A program made the translations under genes and the position numbers. Below are positions 8,207-16,728 of a stretch of DNA of 64,000 nt, piece by piece (within the stretch, counting starts at the first letter, position 1; each line of letters begins with the position of its first letter). Origin of the DNA: Streptomyces justiciae (GTDB taxonomy: Bacteria; Actinomycetota; Actinomycetes; Streptomycetales; Streptomycetaceae); the NCBI RefSeq assembly GCF_015163075.1, contig NZ_JADDXU010000009.1, positions 248,001 to 312,000 of the forward strand. The letters run 5' to 3'. The notes under the pieces were generated by a model. That model saw only the letters and a program-made list of their open reading frames with translations. It did no database searches and was not told the DNA's origin.

Positions 8207-9680
8207 TCGGCGCGAGGTTCTGATAGACGTGCTTGCTCTCGCGGTACTCGGCGAGCCCGGCCGGGCCCAGCTCACGGCCGACGCCGCTCTTGCCGAAGCC
8301 GCCCCACTCCGCCTGCGGGAGATAGGGGTGGAAGTCGTTGATCCAGACGGTGCCGTGCCGCAGCCGGCCGGCCACGCGGCGGGCGCGTCCCGCGTCGGCG
8401 GTCCAGACGGCGCCGGCGAGGCCGTACTCGGTGTCGTTGGCGAGGAACACCGCCTCGTCCTCCGTACGGAAGGTCTCGACGGTGAGGACCGGGCCGAAGA
8501 CCTCTTCGCGGACGACCTTCATCTCGCGGTGGCAGGCGTCGAGGACGGTCGGCTCGTAGAAGTAGCCCTCGCCCAGGTCTGAAGGCCGCTTTCCACCCGT
8601 CCGCAGCACCGCGCCCTCCGCCAACGCCGAGGCGACGTACGCCTCGACCTTGGAGCGCTGCTGCTCGGAGACGAGCGGGCCGCACTCGACGCCGTCGTCG
8701 GTGCCGCGGCCCAGCCTGATCCGGCTTGCCCGGTCGGCGAGTTCGGCGACGAAGCGCTCGCGCACCGACTCCTCGACGATGAGGCGGGCGCCCGCCGAGC
8801 AGACCTGGCCGCTGTGGATGAAGGCGGCGTTGAGGGCCTGGTCGACGGCGGTGTCGAAGCCCTCCTCGGTGGCGCAGGCGTCGGCGAAGACGACGTTGGG
8901 GTTCTTGCCACCGAGTTCCAGGGCGACCTTCTTGACCGAAGGGGCCGCGGCCTGCGCGACCTTGGTGCCGCTGACCAGGCCGCCGGTGAAGGAGACAAGG
9001 TCGACGTCGGGGTGCTCGGCGAGCCGGGCGCCGACCGAGGCGCCGGGCCCGGTGACGATGTTGGCGACCCCGGCCGGGAGACCGGCCTCGGCCAGCAGCT
9101 CGATCAGCGCGACGGTCGTCAGCGGGGTGATCTCGCTGGGCTTCACGACGAAGGTGTTCCCCGCGGCGAGCGCCGGGGCGATCTTCCAACTGGCCTGGAG
9201 GAGCGGGTAGTTCCACGGCGTGATGAGGGCGCAGACCCCCACCGGCTCGTGCACCACGACACTGTGGATGTCGGGCGAGCCCGCGTCGACGACCCGGCCG
9301 CCGGACTCGGCGGCGACGAGACCGGCGAAGTAGCGGAAGGCGTCGGCGACACAGTCGATGTCGACGCGGCCCTCTTCGAGCGTCTTGCCCGCGTCGCGGC
9401 TCTCCAGCAGGCCGAGCCGTTCGCGGTCGCGCATGAGGAGGTCGGCGACGCGGTAGAGCAGGGCGGCGCGCTCGGCGACCGGGGTGCGCGGCCAGTCGCC
9501 GTGGTCGAAGGCCTGCCGGGCGGCGGCGACGGCCAGGTCGGTGTCCTTCTCGTCCCCCTCGGCGACGACGGCGAAGGGCTGCGCGTCCGCGGGGTCGATG
9601 ATGTCGCGGGTCGCGCCGGAGAGGGCTGCGCGCCACTCGCCACCCGCATGGATCGTCTGCTGGGCCTGCTGTCCGGCCAT
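8181..9680 (-). CDS. aldehyde dehydrogenase, betaine aldehyde dehydrogenase-like (BetB type)
   Basis: A 499-residue NAD(P)-dependent aldehyde dehydrogenase of normal family length. The catalytic Glu lies in LELGGKNPN, the catalytic Cys in HSGQVCSAGARL, and the cofactor-binding segment is ITPWNYPLLQASWKIAPALAAGN. The ending KPVRWFAG is also typical. First gene of the operon, so the likely reaction is betaine aldehyde to glycine betaine, completing choline oxidation. ATG at 9680. Two inverted repeats lie in the upstream region and may control the operon. Confidence 0.9.
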   Translation of the reverse strand: MAGQQAQQTIHAGGEWRAALSGATRDIIDPADAQPFAVVAEGDEKDTDLAVAAARQAFDHGDWPRTPVAERAALLYRVADLLMRDRERLGLLESRDAGKTLEEGRVDIDCVADAFRYFAGLVAAESGGRVVDAGSPDIHSVVVHEPVGVCALITPWNYPLLQASWKIAPALAAGNTFVVKPSEITPLTTVALIELLAEAGLPAGVANIVTGPGASVGARLAEHPDVDLVSFTGGLVSGTKVAQAAAPSVKKVALELGGKNPNVVFADACATEEGFDTAVDQALNAAFIHSGQVCSAGARLIVEESVRERFVAELADRASRIRLGRGTDDGVECGPLVSEQQRSKVEAYVASALAEGAVLRTGGKRPSDLGEGYFYEPTVLDACHREMKVVREEVFGPVLTVETFRTEDEAVFLANDTEYGLAGAVWTADAGRARRVAGRLRHGTVWINDFHPYLPQAEWGGFGKSGVGRELGPAGLAEYRESKHVYQNLAPKPVRWFAG

Positions 9681-9714
9681 GATCGGTGTTGCCTTCCGTT
9701 CCTGTTCGGATCCC

Positions 9715-9738
9715 CTGAGTCACACAGGTGTCACTCAG
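9715..9738. promoter_or_regulatory. inverted repeat, candidate operator of the choline/betaine operon
   Basis: Eleven-base arms CTGAGTCACAC and GTGTCACTCAG with one mismatch, separated by AG, 35 bases upstream of the aldehyde dehydrogenase start. Size and symmetry suit a TetR- or IclR-type dimer. The cognate regulator is not identifiable here. Confidence 0.45.
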
Positions 9739-9769
9739 CGGGACCGTCACCGCCTGCCCTCGACCCCGA

Positions 9770-9783
9770 ATTGCATGCGCAAT
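9770..9783. promoter_or_regulatory. short inverted repeat ATTGC-N4-GCAAT upstream of the betaine operon
   Basis: Perfect five-base arms around ATGC, about 90 bases upstream of the aldehyde dehydrogenase start and 100 bases upstream of the divergent gene at 9886. It could serve either promoter; support is only its symmetry and location. Confidence 0.3.
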
Positions 9784-9885
9784 CGAGCCCGGAAAGTGCT
9801 CCGCATCACTGAACATGCGGGTAAATAGGGCAAATCGTACGCTGGGAGATGCTCCGCAGTGTGGCGCCCATCACGGAGGTGGCGC

Positions 9886-10632
9886 ATGGCAGGCAAGGCG
9901 CTGATATGCGCGGCGGCGGTTCTGTTCCTCTCGCCAGTCCTCGTCGCCGCGGACGACGGCGACGACCTGACCGCGCGGCAACTCGCCGACCAGGCGAAGG
10001 ACAACCTCCTCGACGCGAAGTCCGTCCACCTGAAACTGACCGACCGCAGCACGGACACACGGTCGAGCACCACCCAGCCGACCTCGATGGATCTCGCCCT
10101 CGACCAGGACGGCAACTGCGTGGGCTCGATGGAGATGGGGGCGCGCGGCGGCAGCGTGGAGATCGTCAAACAGGGCGACGAGGTGTGGATGAAGCCGGAC
10201 GCCGACTTCTGGAAGGCCCAGGTGCCGGGCGGCGAGGGCGACGCGGTGGCCGAGCTCTTCAAGAACCGCTACATCCACGGCTCGACCAGCGACGCCATGC
10301 TCAAGGGCATGGCCGACACCTGCGATCTGACCTCCTTCCAGAAGGAGGTCGCGGGCGACGAGGACGACGCGACGACCCTGACGAAGGGCGACGAGACGAC
10401 CGTCGACGGGACGAAGGTGATCCCGCTCAAGGGCACGGAGGACGGCAAGAAGGCGGTCCTGTACGTCACTTCGGACTCCCCGCACCGGCTGGTGAAGGCC
10501 ACGCAGCGCGGCGGCGGCACCGACCTGACGCTGGCCTTCGCCGACTACGACAAGCCGGTACCGACGGCCACGCCCTCCGCGGACGAGTCGGTGGACGTGG
10601 GGAAGCTCCAGGAGGAGCTGCAGAACGTGTGA
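9886..10632 (+). CDS. secreted LolA/LppX-like protein
   Basis: A 248-residue exported protein. ATG at 9886 has an ideal GGAGGTG site; an upstream in-frame GTG at 9859 precedes that site and is not used. The signal peptide is KALICAAAVLFLSPVLVAA, with no lipobox Cys. The mature part (LADQAKDNLLDAKSVHLKLTD, GSVEIVKQGDEVWMKPDADFW, SPHRLVKATQ near the end) has the alternating-strand pattern of LppX/LprG/LolA half-barrels, which bind lipids in the envelope. Function is inferred only from this fold-like pattern. The Pro/Thr/Ser-rich tail is probably disordered. Confidence 0.72.
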   Translation: MAGKALICAAAVLFLSPVLVAADDGDDLTARQLADQAKDNLLDAKSVHLKLTDRSTDTRSSTTQPTSMDLALDQDGNCVGSMEMGARGGSVEIVKQGDEVWMKPDADFWKAQVPGGEGDAVAELFKNRYIHGSTSDAMLKGMADTCDLTSFQKEVAGDEDDATTLTKGDETTVDGTKVIPLKGTEDGKKAVLYVTSDSPHRLVKATQRGGGTDLTLAFADYDKPVPTATPSADESVDVGKLQEELQNV

Positions 10633-10648
10633 CCAACCCCCGAGACCC

Positions 10649-11203
10649 TCAGTAACTGAACCCGGCCGGCGGATCCTCCCCCACCCGCCCGTCGATCGAC
10701 TCCCGGATCAGATCGGCCTGCCCCACATGGCGGGCGTACTCCTCGATCAGGTCCGCGAGGATGCGGCGCAGGCTCGGCGAGTCCCCGTTCCGGCTCGTGA
10801 AATGGGCGAGCTGATCGAGCCCGCCCGCCGCGAGAACCTTCCGGACGTTGGCCCGGGACCGGGCCACCGCGGCCCCCCACAACGCGTACAGCTGCTCGGG
10901 CGTGTCCTCCGCGGCCGAGCGCCACTCCCAGCCGGGCTCCGCCTCCCAGTCCACGGTGTTCCAGGGCGCGCCCGGGTCCTCCCCCAGCAGCCGCAGGGTG
11001 AAGTAGTCGGCCTCCACCAGCGCCAGATGCTTGAGCAGCCCGCCCAGCGTGATCGCCGAAGGGGCGAGGCGCGTGTTCAGCGCGGCCGCGTCCAGCCCTT
11101 CGCACTTCCAGGCGAACGTCCTGCGCTGCCGCTCCAGGGACCCGATCAGGGTGTCGGCCTCGCTGCCCGCGACGGGCGGCTCCAGAAGAATCTCCTCGCT
11201 CAT
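10649..11203 (-). CDS. DinB-fold protein (DUF664-like)
   Basis: A 184-residue four-helix-bundle protein of the DinB/YfiT superfamily. Recognisable features are GLLKHLALVEADYFTLRLLGE with a potential metal His, a central tryptophan-rich stretch (WNTVDWEAEPGWEW) and ILADLIEEYARHVGQADLIRE with a second His. These usually bind one metal and serve as thiol-dependent (mycothiol, bacillithiol) S-transferases. ATG at 11203. Divergent from the WYL regulator with 90 bases between starts; the longer frame to 12250 is only the antisense of that regulator. Confidence 0.82.
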   Translation of the reverse strand: MSEEILLEPPVAGSEADTLIGSLERQRRTFAWKCEGLDAAALNTRLAPSAITLGGLLKHLALVEADYFTLRLLGEDPGAPWNTVDWEAEPGWEWRSAAEDTPEQLYALWGAAVARSRANVRKVLAAGGLDQLAHFTSRNGDSPSLRRILADLIEEYARHVGQADLIRESIDGRVGEDPPAGFSY

Positions 11204-11293
11204 GCAGAGCACGCTACGGTCCGTTCCGGACGATCCACGACCGGAACCCGCTCCGGCCCCCTGAACTCCCGACCGAAACGGCCAGCCTCCTCC

Positions 11294-12265
11294 ATGGCTC
11301 ACGACGACAGCCCCACCGCCCGCGCCCTCCGCACCCTCGAACTCCTCCAGAACAGCCCCGGCATCACCGCCACCCGCCTCGCCGCCCACCTCGGCGTCTC
11401 CGAGCGTGCCGCCCGCCGCTACGTGGGCATCCTGCGCGAGGCCGGCATCCCGGTGGAGTCCACGCGGGGCCCCTACGGCGGCTACCGCGTCGGCCGCGGC
11501 CTGCGCGTACCGCCCCTGATGTTCACGTCGGAGGAGGCGCTGGCCCTGGTCATGGCGGTACTGGAGGGCCATCACGACGCGGCCGACCCGACCGGCCCGG
11601 TGGGCGGGGCGCTCGGCAAGATCGTGCGGGTGCTGCCGGAGCCGGTCGCGCACCCGGCGGAGGCGGTCCGCAGGGTGCGTACCAAGGGCCCGGAAGCCAC
11701 CGCCCCCGACCCCGCCACCACGGCCGTCCTCGTCCAGGCCGCCACCGACCGGCACCGGCTCCGCGTCGGCTACGACCTGGGCGCGAAGGGCGTACGCCCC
11801 ATGGAGGTCGATCCGTGGGCCGTCGCCGTCCGGCACGGCCGCTGGTACCTGCTGTGCTGGTCGCGCACCGCCGACGCCCGCCGCGTCCTGCGCGTCGACC
11901 GCGTCACCGAAGTGACCGTCCTCGAAGGGACGTTCACGCCGCCCGAGGACCTCGACCCGCTCGACGCCCTCGAAGCGCACCTCGCCGAGGGCTGGTCGTA
12001 CGAGGTGGAGGTCGTCGTCGAGGCCCCCGCCGACCTCGTCGCCCAGTGGCTGCCGCGCAGCCTCGGCAGCGCCGAGCCGCTCGACGCGCGCACCACCCGC
12101 CTGCTGGCGACGACGGACGAGCCGGAGTGGTACGTCCGGCAGCTCACGGAGCTCCCGGTCGCGTTCCGGATCGTGGCTCCACGGGAGCTGCGGGAGGCGG
12201 CGCAGGCACTGGGGCGCAGCCTCCTGGCGGCGGCCGGGCACCCTTCCCAAACCGAAAACCTTTGA
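11294..12265 (+). CDS. HTH and WYL-domain transcriptional regulator
   Basis: A 323-residue regulator. It has an N-terminal HTH_11 winged helix (LLQNSPGITATRLAAHLGVS then ERAARRYVGILREAGIPV), a GPYGGYRVGRG wing, and a WYL domain (RLRVGYDLGAKG... VDPWAVAVRHGRWYLLCWSR... RVDRVTEV), which binds nucleic acids or nucleotides in related proteins, then the WCX extension. ATG at 11294 is preceded by a weak CCTCC-rich region with no clear ribosome site, so it may be leaderless. Its stop lies inside the palindrome upstream of the MarR-GNAT gene. It is not PafB or PafC, which are longer or differently placed. Confidence 0.87.
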   Translation: MAHDDSPTARALRTLELLQNSPGITATRLAAHLGVSERAARRYVGILREAGIPVESTRGPYGGYRVGRGLRVPPLMFTSEEALALVMAVLEGHHDAADPTGPVGGALGKIVRVLPEPVAHPAEAVRRVRTKGPEATAPDPATTAVLVQAATDRHRLRVGYDLGAKGVRPMEVDPWAVAVRHGRWYLLCWSRTADARRVLRVDRVTEVTVLEGTFTPPEDLDPLDALEAHLAEGWSYEVEVVVEAPADLVAQWLPRSLGSAEPLDARTTRLLATTDEPEWYVRQLTELPVAFRIVAPRELREAAQALGRSLLAAAGHPSQTENL

Positions 12266-12277
12266 CTAAAGTCAAAG
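12260..12277. promoter_or_regulatory. palindromic MarR-type operator upstream of the MarR-GNAT gene
   Basis: A perfect palindrome with eight-base arms CTTTGACT and AGTCAAAG around AA, ending only four bases before the ATG at 12282 and overlapping the stop codon of the WYL gene. The TTTGAC segment could also act as a -35-like element. There is no ribosome site between the palindrome and the ATG. Autorepression by the encoded MarR domain is the natural reading (inference). Confidence 0.6.
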
Positions 12278-12281
12278 AACT

Positions 12282-13163
12282 ATGGACCCAGTGTCAGCGG
12301 ACCACGTCACCACCCTCCGCCGGTTCAACCGCTACTTCACCCGCCGCATCGGCGCCCTCGACGACCACTACCTCGGCCAGGACCGCCCCCTCGGCGAGGC
12401 CCGGCTGCTGTTCGAGATCGGGGACGGGGCCTCCCTGCGCGAGCTGCGCACCCGCCTCGGCCTGGACGCCGGCTATCTGAGCCGGATGGCGAAGGCCCTG
12501 GAGGCGCAGGGCCTGGTCCGGCTGAGCGCGCACCCCGACGACAACCGGCTGCGGATGGTCGAACCGACGCCCGCCGGGCGGGTCGAGCTGAAGGAGCAGA
12601 ACCGGCGGGCGAACGCCCTCGCCTCCGGCCTCCTCGAAGGCCTCACCGCCGACCAGCGCGCCGAGCTGACCGGAGCCATGGCCACCGCCCAGCGTCTGCT
12701 GCGCCTCGCGGCCATCACCGTCGCGCTCGTCGACGGCGCCGCCCCGGACGCCCGCGCCTGCCTGGACGCCTACGCCGCCGACATCGACGCCCGCTTCCCC
12801 GAGGGCTTCGACAAGTCCGACCTCGTCGGCCCGGAGGAGGTGTCCGGTGCGGCGGGCGCGTTCTTCGTGGCGTACGAGAAGGGCCGCCCGGTCGGCTGCG
12901 GGGCGCTGCGCCGGCTGGAGCCGGGCGTCGGCGAGCTCCGGCATGTGTGGGTGCACCAGGACGCCCGCCGCCTGGGCCTGGCCCGCCGGCTGCTCGCAGC
13001 GCTGGAGGCCGAGGCCACCGCCCGCGGCCTCACGCTCCTGCGCCTCGACACGCACGCCACGCTCACCGAGGCGCAGGCGATGTACCGGGCGTGCGGGTAC
13101 ACGGAGATCCCGGCGTACGTCGATCACGTCTACGCCGACCACTGGTTCGAGAAACGGCTATAG
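12282..13163 (+). CDS. MarR-type winged helix fused to GNAT acetyltransferase
   Basis: A 293-residue two-domain protein. Residues 1-145 are a MarR winged helix (GEARLLFEIGDGASLRELRT, LDAGYLSRMAKALEAQGLV, then the wing HPDDNRLRMVEPT). Residues about 165-293 are a GNAT fold with the acetyl-CoA loop VWVHQDARRLGLARRLLAAL (RxLGLA rather than the usual RGxGxG/A) and an ending YRACGYTEIPAYVDHVYADH. Bacterial MarR-GNAT fusions are common in actinomycetes; the acetylated substrate is unknown. It shares a six-base tail-to-tail overlap (CTATAG) with the LysR gene. Confidence 0.88.
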   Translation: MDPVSADHVTTLRRFNRYFTRRIGALDDHYLGQDRPLGEARLLFEIGDGASLRELRTRLGLDAGYLSRMAKALEAQGLVRLSAHPDDNRLRMVEPTPAGRVELKEQNRRANALASGLLEGLTADQRAELTGAMATAQRLLRLAAITVALVDGAAPDARACLDAYAADIDARFPEGFDKSDLVGPEEVSGAAGAFFVAYEKGRPVGCGALRRLEPGVGELRHVWVHQDARRLGLARRLLAALEAEATARGLTLLRLDTHATLTEAQAMYRACGYTEIPAYVDHVYADHWFEKRL

Positions 13164-14096
13164 CCCCGCCTCCGTCCGCTTCACCGCCCAGTCGGCCATC
13201 AACTCCCGCACCGTCCCGCGCAGCCACGCATGCGCCGGATCGGCGTCGTGCCGTGGATGCCACGCCAACCCCAGCCGCAGCGGCGGCAGTTGCAGCGGGA
13301 TGTCGAAGGTGACCAGGCCCAGGCTCTCCGAGAGGGGCAGCGCCCAGGTGGTGGTCAGTCCGACCAGGTCGGTGTCCCGGACGACGAACAGCGACGACGG
13401 ATAGGCCCCGACGGACCCCACCACCCGCCGTTTCAGGCCGAGTTCGGCGAGCGCGACGTCGATCGGACCGTGCAGCTTGCCCCGCCGGGAGACGATCAGA
13501 TGGTCGACCTCCGTCGCGAACCGCTCCGCCGTCAACTCCCCTTCCAACAGCGGATGTCCGGCCCGTACGACGCCGACCATACGGTCCTCCAGCAGCGTCT
13601 CCGCATGCACCTCGGGCTGCGTCTGGTCCACCACCCCGACCTCCAGGTCGGCGGTCCCCTCGCGCAGGAACGGCGCGTCGACATGGCTCTCGCCGAGGTA
13701 CCGGATGCGGATGCCGGGCGCCTCGGCGGCGGCGCGGGCGAACAGGGCCGGGCCGTGGGAGGCGGCGATCGCGTCGTGCCCGAGGATGGTGAACGTCCGC
13801 TCCACCGTGCGCAGATCGGTGTCCTGCCCCGGCGCGAACAACGCCCGCGCCCGCTCCACCACCGCGCTCACCTCGGCCCGTACGGCGAGCGCGCGCGGCG
13901 TCGGCACCATCTGCCGCCCGGCCCGCACCAGCACGGGATCACCGAGCGCCTTGCGGATCCGGCCGAGGGTGCGGGACATGGCGGGCTCGGACAGATGCAG
14001 CCGCCGGGCGGCACCGCCCACGCTCTGCTCCTCAAGGAGCACATCGAGCGCGACCAGCAGATTCAGATCCAGATTCCCGGATTGCGTCACACGCAT
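13158..14096 (-). CDS. LysR-family transcriptional regulator
   Basis: A 312-residue LysR protein. The HTH is LNLLVALDVLLEEQSVGGAA then RRLHLSEPAMSRTLGRIRKA, followed by the linker DPVLVRAGRQMVPTPRA and a periplasmic-binding-like effector domain (ADLEVGVVDQTQ, VVRAGHPLLEGELT). It is divergent from an MFS efflux gene with about 97 bases between starts, and an inverted repeat lies in that gap, so it probably regulates the transporter in response to an unknown aromatic or acidic ligand. Confidence 0.9.
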   Translation of the reverse strand: MRVTQSGNLDLNLLVALDVLLEEQSVGGAARRLHLSEPAMSRTLGRIRKALGDPVLVRAGRQMVPTPRALAVRAEVSAVVERARALFAPGQDTDLRTVERTFTILGHDAIAASHGPALFARAAAEAPGIRIRYLGESHVDAPFLREGTADLEVGVVDQTQPEVHAETLLEDRMVGVVRAGHPLLEGELTAERFATEVDHLIVSRRGKLHGPIDVALAELGLKRRVVGSVGAYPSSLFVVRDTDLVGLTTTWALPLSESLGLVTFDIPLQLPPLRLGLAWHPRHDADPAHAWLRGTVRELMADWAVKRTEAGL

Positions 14097-14102
14097 CGAT
14101 CC

Positions 14103-14128
14103 CTTGCAGAGCTTGCACTGGAGTGCAG
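14103..14128. promoter_or_regulatory. candidate LysR-binding region between LysR and MFS genes
   Basis: Contains a palindrome TGCACT-GG-AGTGCA (14114-14127) and a direct repeat of CTTGCA (14103, 14112). It sits in the divergent promoter, 80 bases before the transporter start, where LysR proteins bind. Confidence 0.5.
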
Positions 14129-14193
14129 GACACCCCCGACCCTACGGTGAGAAGGCATCCCAGACCAAGACCACTGAGCTCCCTGGAGGAGCC

Positions 14194-15654
14194 ATGTCCG
14201 CCATGCCCTCGCCCGCCCTGAAACGGTCCACCCTGCTCGCCGTCTGCGCCTGTGTCCTGGTCGCCCAGAGCATGGTCGCGGCCGTCAACCTCCTCATCCC
14301 GCAACTGAGTTCGTCCGCCCTGCATCCCTCGCACACCGAGATCCTGTGGACCGTCGACGCCTACGTCATCGCCTTCGCGGGCCTGCTCATCCCGGCGGGC
14401 GCGCTCGGCGACCGGTACGGCCGCAAGGGCGCGCTGCTCGCCGGTCTCGCCCTGTTCGCGGCGGGCGCCGCCACCAGCGCCCTCGCCCCCGGACCCGCAC
14501 TGCTGATCGCGGGCCGGGCGGTGTGCGGGACGGGCGCCGCACTGATCACCCCGGCGACGATGTCGATCCTGCTGCATCTCGCGGGCCCCGAGGGGCGGGC
14601 CCGTGCGATGGCCTCCTGGACGCTGGCGATCGGCGTCGGCGGCATGCTGGGCAACCTCGGCGGCGGGCTGGTCGGCCAGTTCCTCAGCTGGCGGGCGCTG
14701 TTCGCGGCGATGGTCCCGCTGGCCGCGCTCCTCGCAACGGCCGTCGCCGTCACCACCCCGCGCACGCCCCGCTCCCCGCACAGCACCCTCGACCCGACGG
14801 GCACCCTGCTCCTCACCGCGGGCCTGCTGGCGGTCCTGTTCGGCATCATCGAGGGCCCCACCTACGGCTGGGCCTCGCCGCGCATCCTCGGCGTCTTCGC
14901 CGCGGGCGCCCTGCTGGTGGCCGGCTTCACGGCGTACGCCAGGCGCGCCCGCCGCCCCCTGATCGACCCGCGCGTCTTCGTCACGTCCCCCCGGCTGCGC
15001 GCGGGCACCCTGGGCCTGGCGACCGGCTTCTTCGGCCTCTTCGCCCTCTTCTTCGTCAACTCGCAGTACCTGCAAGGCGTGAAGGGGTACGGTCCCGCCG
15101 TCACCGGCGTCGCGATCGTGCCGCTGATCGTCGGCATGGCGCTGGTGCCGAAGCTGGCGGCGCGCTGGGCGTCGTACCCCCGCCCGGTCATCGGCGGCGG
15201 CCTCGCCCTCATCGGCCTCGGCCTGCTGGGCGCGTCCACGGCGAACGCGGGCACGCCCTACCCCGTCTACGCCTGCTGGCTCCTGGTGATCTCGGCCGGC
15301 ACAGGCCTGTCGATGCCGGCCCTCACCCTCACCACGGCCACATCCCTCCCACCCCACCAGTCAGGACTGGCCTCAGGCCTGGGCACCTCGGCCCGCGAAC
15401 TCGGCGCGGCCCTGGGCGTGGCGGTCACGGGGACGATCCTGGCCAACCACCCCGACCTCGCCGACGGCATGGGCCCGGCACTGCGCACGGTGGCGGTCTT
15501 GGTACTCGCGGCGACGGCGATGGTCGTCACTGGATATCGCGGGTCGGTGAAGCGCCCCAAAGGGGCGCGGGGCTGCATTGAATTTGCCGCTACCGCGGCG
15601 CGGGCGCGACCAGCCACAACCAAGCCGCAGCCGACCGACAGCCGAAGCGCCTAG
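14194..15654 (+). CDS. MFS drug/metabolite efflux transporter (DHA2, QacA/EmrB type)
   Basis: A 486-residue protein with about 14 predicted membrane segments. Motif A is GALGDRYGRKGALLAGLALF, and the segment near GRAVCGTGAALITPATMSIL is typical of the family. ATG at 14194 has a GGAGGAGCC site. The last 40 residues (from about KRPKGARG onward) are encoded by a dispersed palindromic repeat and look like read-through of an inserted or mobile repeat rather than an original transporter C-terminus. Likely controlled by the divergent LysR protein. Confidence 0.9.
   Translation: MSAMPSPALKRSTLLAVCACVLVAQSMVAAVNLLIPQLSSSALHPSHTEILWTVDAYVIAFAGLLIPAGALGDRYGRKGALLAGLALFAAGAATSALAPGPALLIAGRAVCGTGAALITPATMSILLHLAGPEGRARAMASWTLAIGVGGMLGNLGGGLVGQFLSWRALFAAMVPLAALLATAVAVTTPRTPRSPHSTLDPTGTLLLTAGLLAVLFGIIEGPTYGWASPRILGVFAAGALLVAGFTAYARRARRPLIDPRVFVTSPRLRAGTLGLATGFFGLFALFFVNSQYLQGVKGYGPAVTGVAIVPLIVGMALVPKLAARWASYPRPVIGGGLALIGLGLLGASTANAGTPYPVYACWLLVISAGTGLSMPALTLTTATSLPPHQSGLASGLGTSARELGAALGVAVTGTILANHPDLADGMGPALRTVAVLVLAATAMVVTGYRGSVKRPKGARGCIEFAATAARARPATTKPQPTDSRSA
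15552..15650. repeat. dispersed Streptomyces palindromic repeat (REP-like), copy A
   Basis: Hairpin GCGCCCC-AAA-GGGGCGC followed by CGGGGCTGC and later CGCGACCAGCCACAAC and GCCGCAGCCGAC. The same order of blocks recurs at 57627-57690 and, in part, at 42270-42284. It supplies the C-terminal codons and the stop of the MFS gene. Such elements are common 3' of Streptomyces genes (recalled) and may act as terminators. Confidence 0.65.
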
Positions 15655-16592
15655 CCACAGTCCACGTCAGCCGGACAGAAGGACCCCAGCGCCATGGTCA
15701 GCGGTTCCCGCACCAACGCCCCAGCCACGTCCTCCGGCCCACTCGCGCGGATCGCGTAATACGTACCGTCCGCCGCCTCGAAGCGATGGTCGATCACCTG
15801 CCGCGCGCCCTTGTCCTCGTCGTCGTAGCGGTAGGTCAGCTCCGACCAGGTGGTGTCCTCGTCGCGTTCGAGCGCCTGGTAGCCGGGCTGGCGGGCGAAG
15901 CCGAAGCCGGGGTCGTTCTCGGCCTGGTGGAGGGACTCGGCCGGGCTGTCCTCGGCCAGCCGGAAGATCTGGAGCTGGCGGCCGTCGTCCGGGGCGTCGT
16001 AGAAGACCACCGGGGCCTTCTCGCCCTGCTTCTGTCTGCGGGTCCAGCCCTCGGGGACGACGATCGAGTAGCCGACGGGGTCGTCGGCGAGGCGGTAGCC
16101 GGGGGCGGGGGTCGGTGACGCGGGAAGCGATGCGGAGGAGGACGCGGGAGGCGATTCCAGGGTGCTGACCGACGGGGTCGCCTGCGTCGGGGCGGACGTC
16201 GTGACGACCACGTTCGGCCCCGGCGTGGCATCGGCGCCCACCCCACCGTCACGGGTCAGGAACCAGACACCAGCACCGATGCCCGAGCCCAGCACGACCA
16301 TCGCGGTCAGGATCACCAGCAGCCGGCGCGGCCCAGGGGGCGATGGCGGAGGCGGTGGCGGCTGGACGTACGGCTGTGGCTGGATCGGTGGCGGCGGCGG
16401 GGGCGCGCCCCACGGCGGTGTGTACGACGGCGGTGTGTACGACGTCTGCGTCTCCGCCGACGCCCACGGCGGCAGGGCACCGCTGTGCCCCTGCGCGCCC
16501 CAGGCCGCCTGGCCTCTCTCCTCGCTGGGCTCGTGCTCGTCGGAACCCGAGCTGTAGCCACCGCCGTTGCCGTTGCCGTTCCAGCCGCTCAT
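15651..16592 (-). CDS. membrane-anchored protein with Pro/Gly-rich N-terminus, unknown function
   Basis: A 313-residue protein I do not recognise. Residues 1-85 are Gly/Ser- then Pro/Tyr-rich (YTPPSYTPPWGAPPPPPP), followed by one membrane segment LLVILTAMVVLGSGIGAGVWFL (about 90-111). A Ser/Thr/Pro linker leads to a C-terminal extracytoplasmic domain (YRLADDPVGYSIVVPEGW ... YAIRASGP) with a terminal CPADVDC pair that could form a disulfide. This plan is common near kinases and secretion genes in actinomycetes. Tail-to-tail CTAG overlap with the MFS gene. Confidence 0.75.
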   Translation of the reverse strand: MSGWNGNGNGGGYSSGSDEHEPSEERGQAAWGAQGHSGALPPWASAETQTSYTPPSYTPPWGAPPPPPPIQPQPYVQPPPPPPSPPGPRRLLVILTAMVVLGSGIGAGVWFLTRDGGVGADATPGPNVVVTTSAPTQATPSVSTLESPPASSSASLPASPTPAPGYRLADDPVGYSIVVPEGWTRRQKQGEKAPVVFYDAPDDGRQLQIFRLAEDSPAESLHQAENDPGFGFARQPGYQALERDEDTTWSELTYRYDDEDKGARQVIDHRFEAADGTYYAIRASGPEDVAGALVREPLTMALGSFCPADVDCG

Positions 16593-16650
16593 CGCGAACC
16601 CCCCGAATCACCTTGGCGGGTAACGTTCTTGACGGTAGCGGTGAAAACGG

Positions 16651-16692
16651 GCGCGGGCCCCGCCCCGGAAGAAACCGGAACAGGGCCCGTGC
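16651..16692. terminator. hairpin terminator downstream of mdh
   Basis: Arms GCGCGGGCCC and GGGCCCGTGC (ten bases, one G-U-type mismatch) around a 22-base loop, 37 bases past the mdh stop. There is no T run, as is common in high-G+C genomes. Confidence 0.55.
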
Positions 16693-16728
16693 AGGCTCGT
16701 GACAGAAGCCGCTTCCAGAAAGACCGGC

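Noticed and set aside
9859..9885. GTG at 9859 as start of the LppX-like protein
   Set aside because: It lies before the GGAGGTG ribosome site and would spoil the signal peptide; ATG at 9886 is better.
11294..12265. WYL regulator considered as PafB or PafC
   Set aside because: It is divergent from a DinB-fold gene and followed by a MarR-GNAT gene, not a paired paralogue in a proteasome-linked operon; its promoter has no damage motif.
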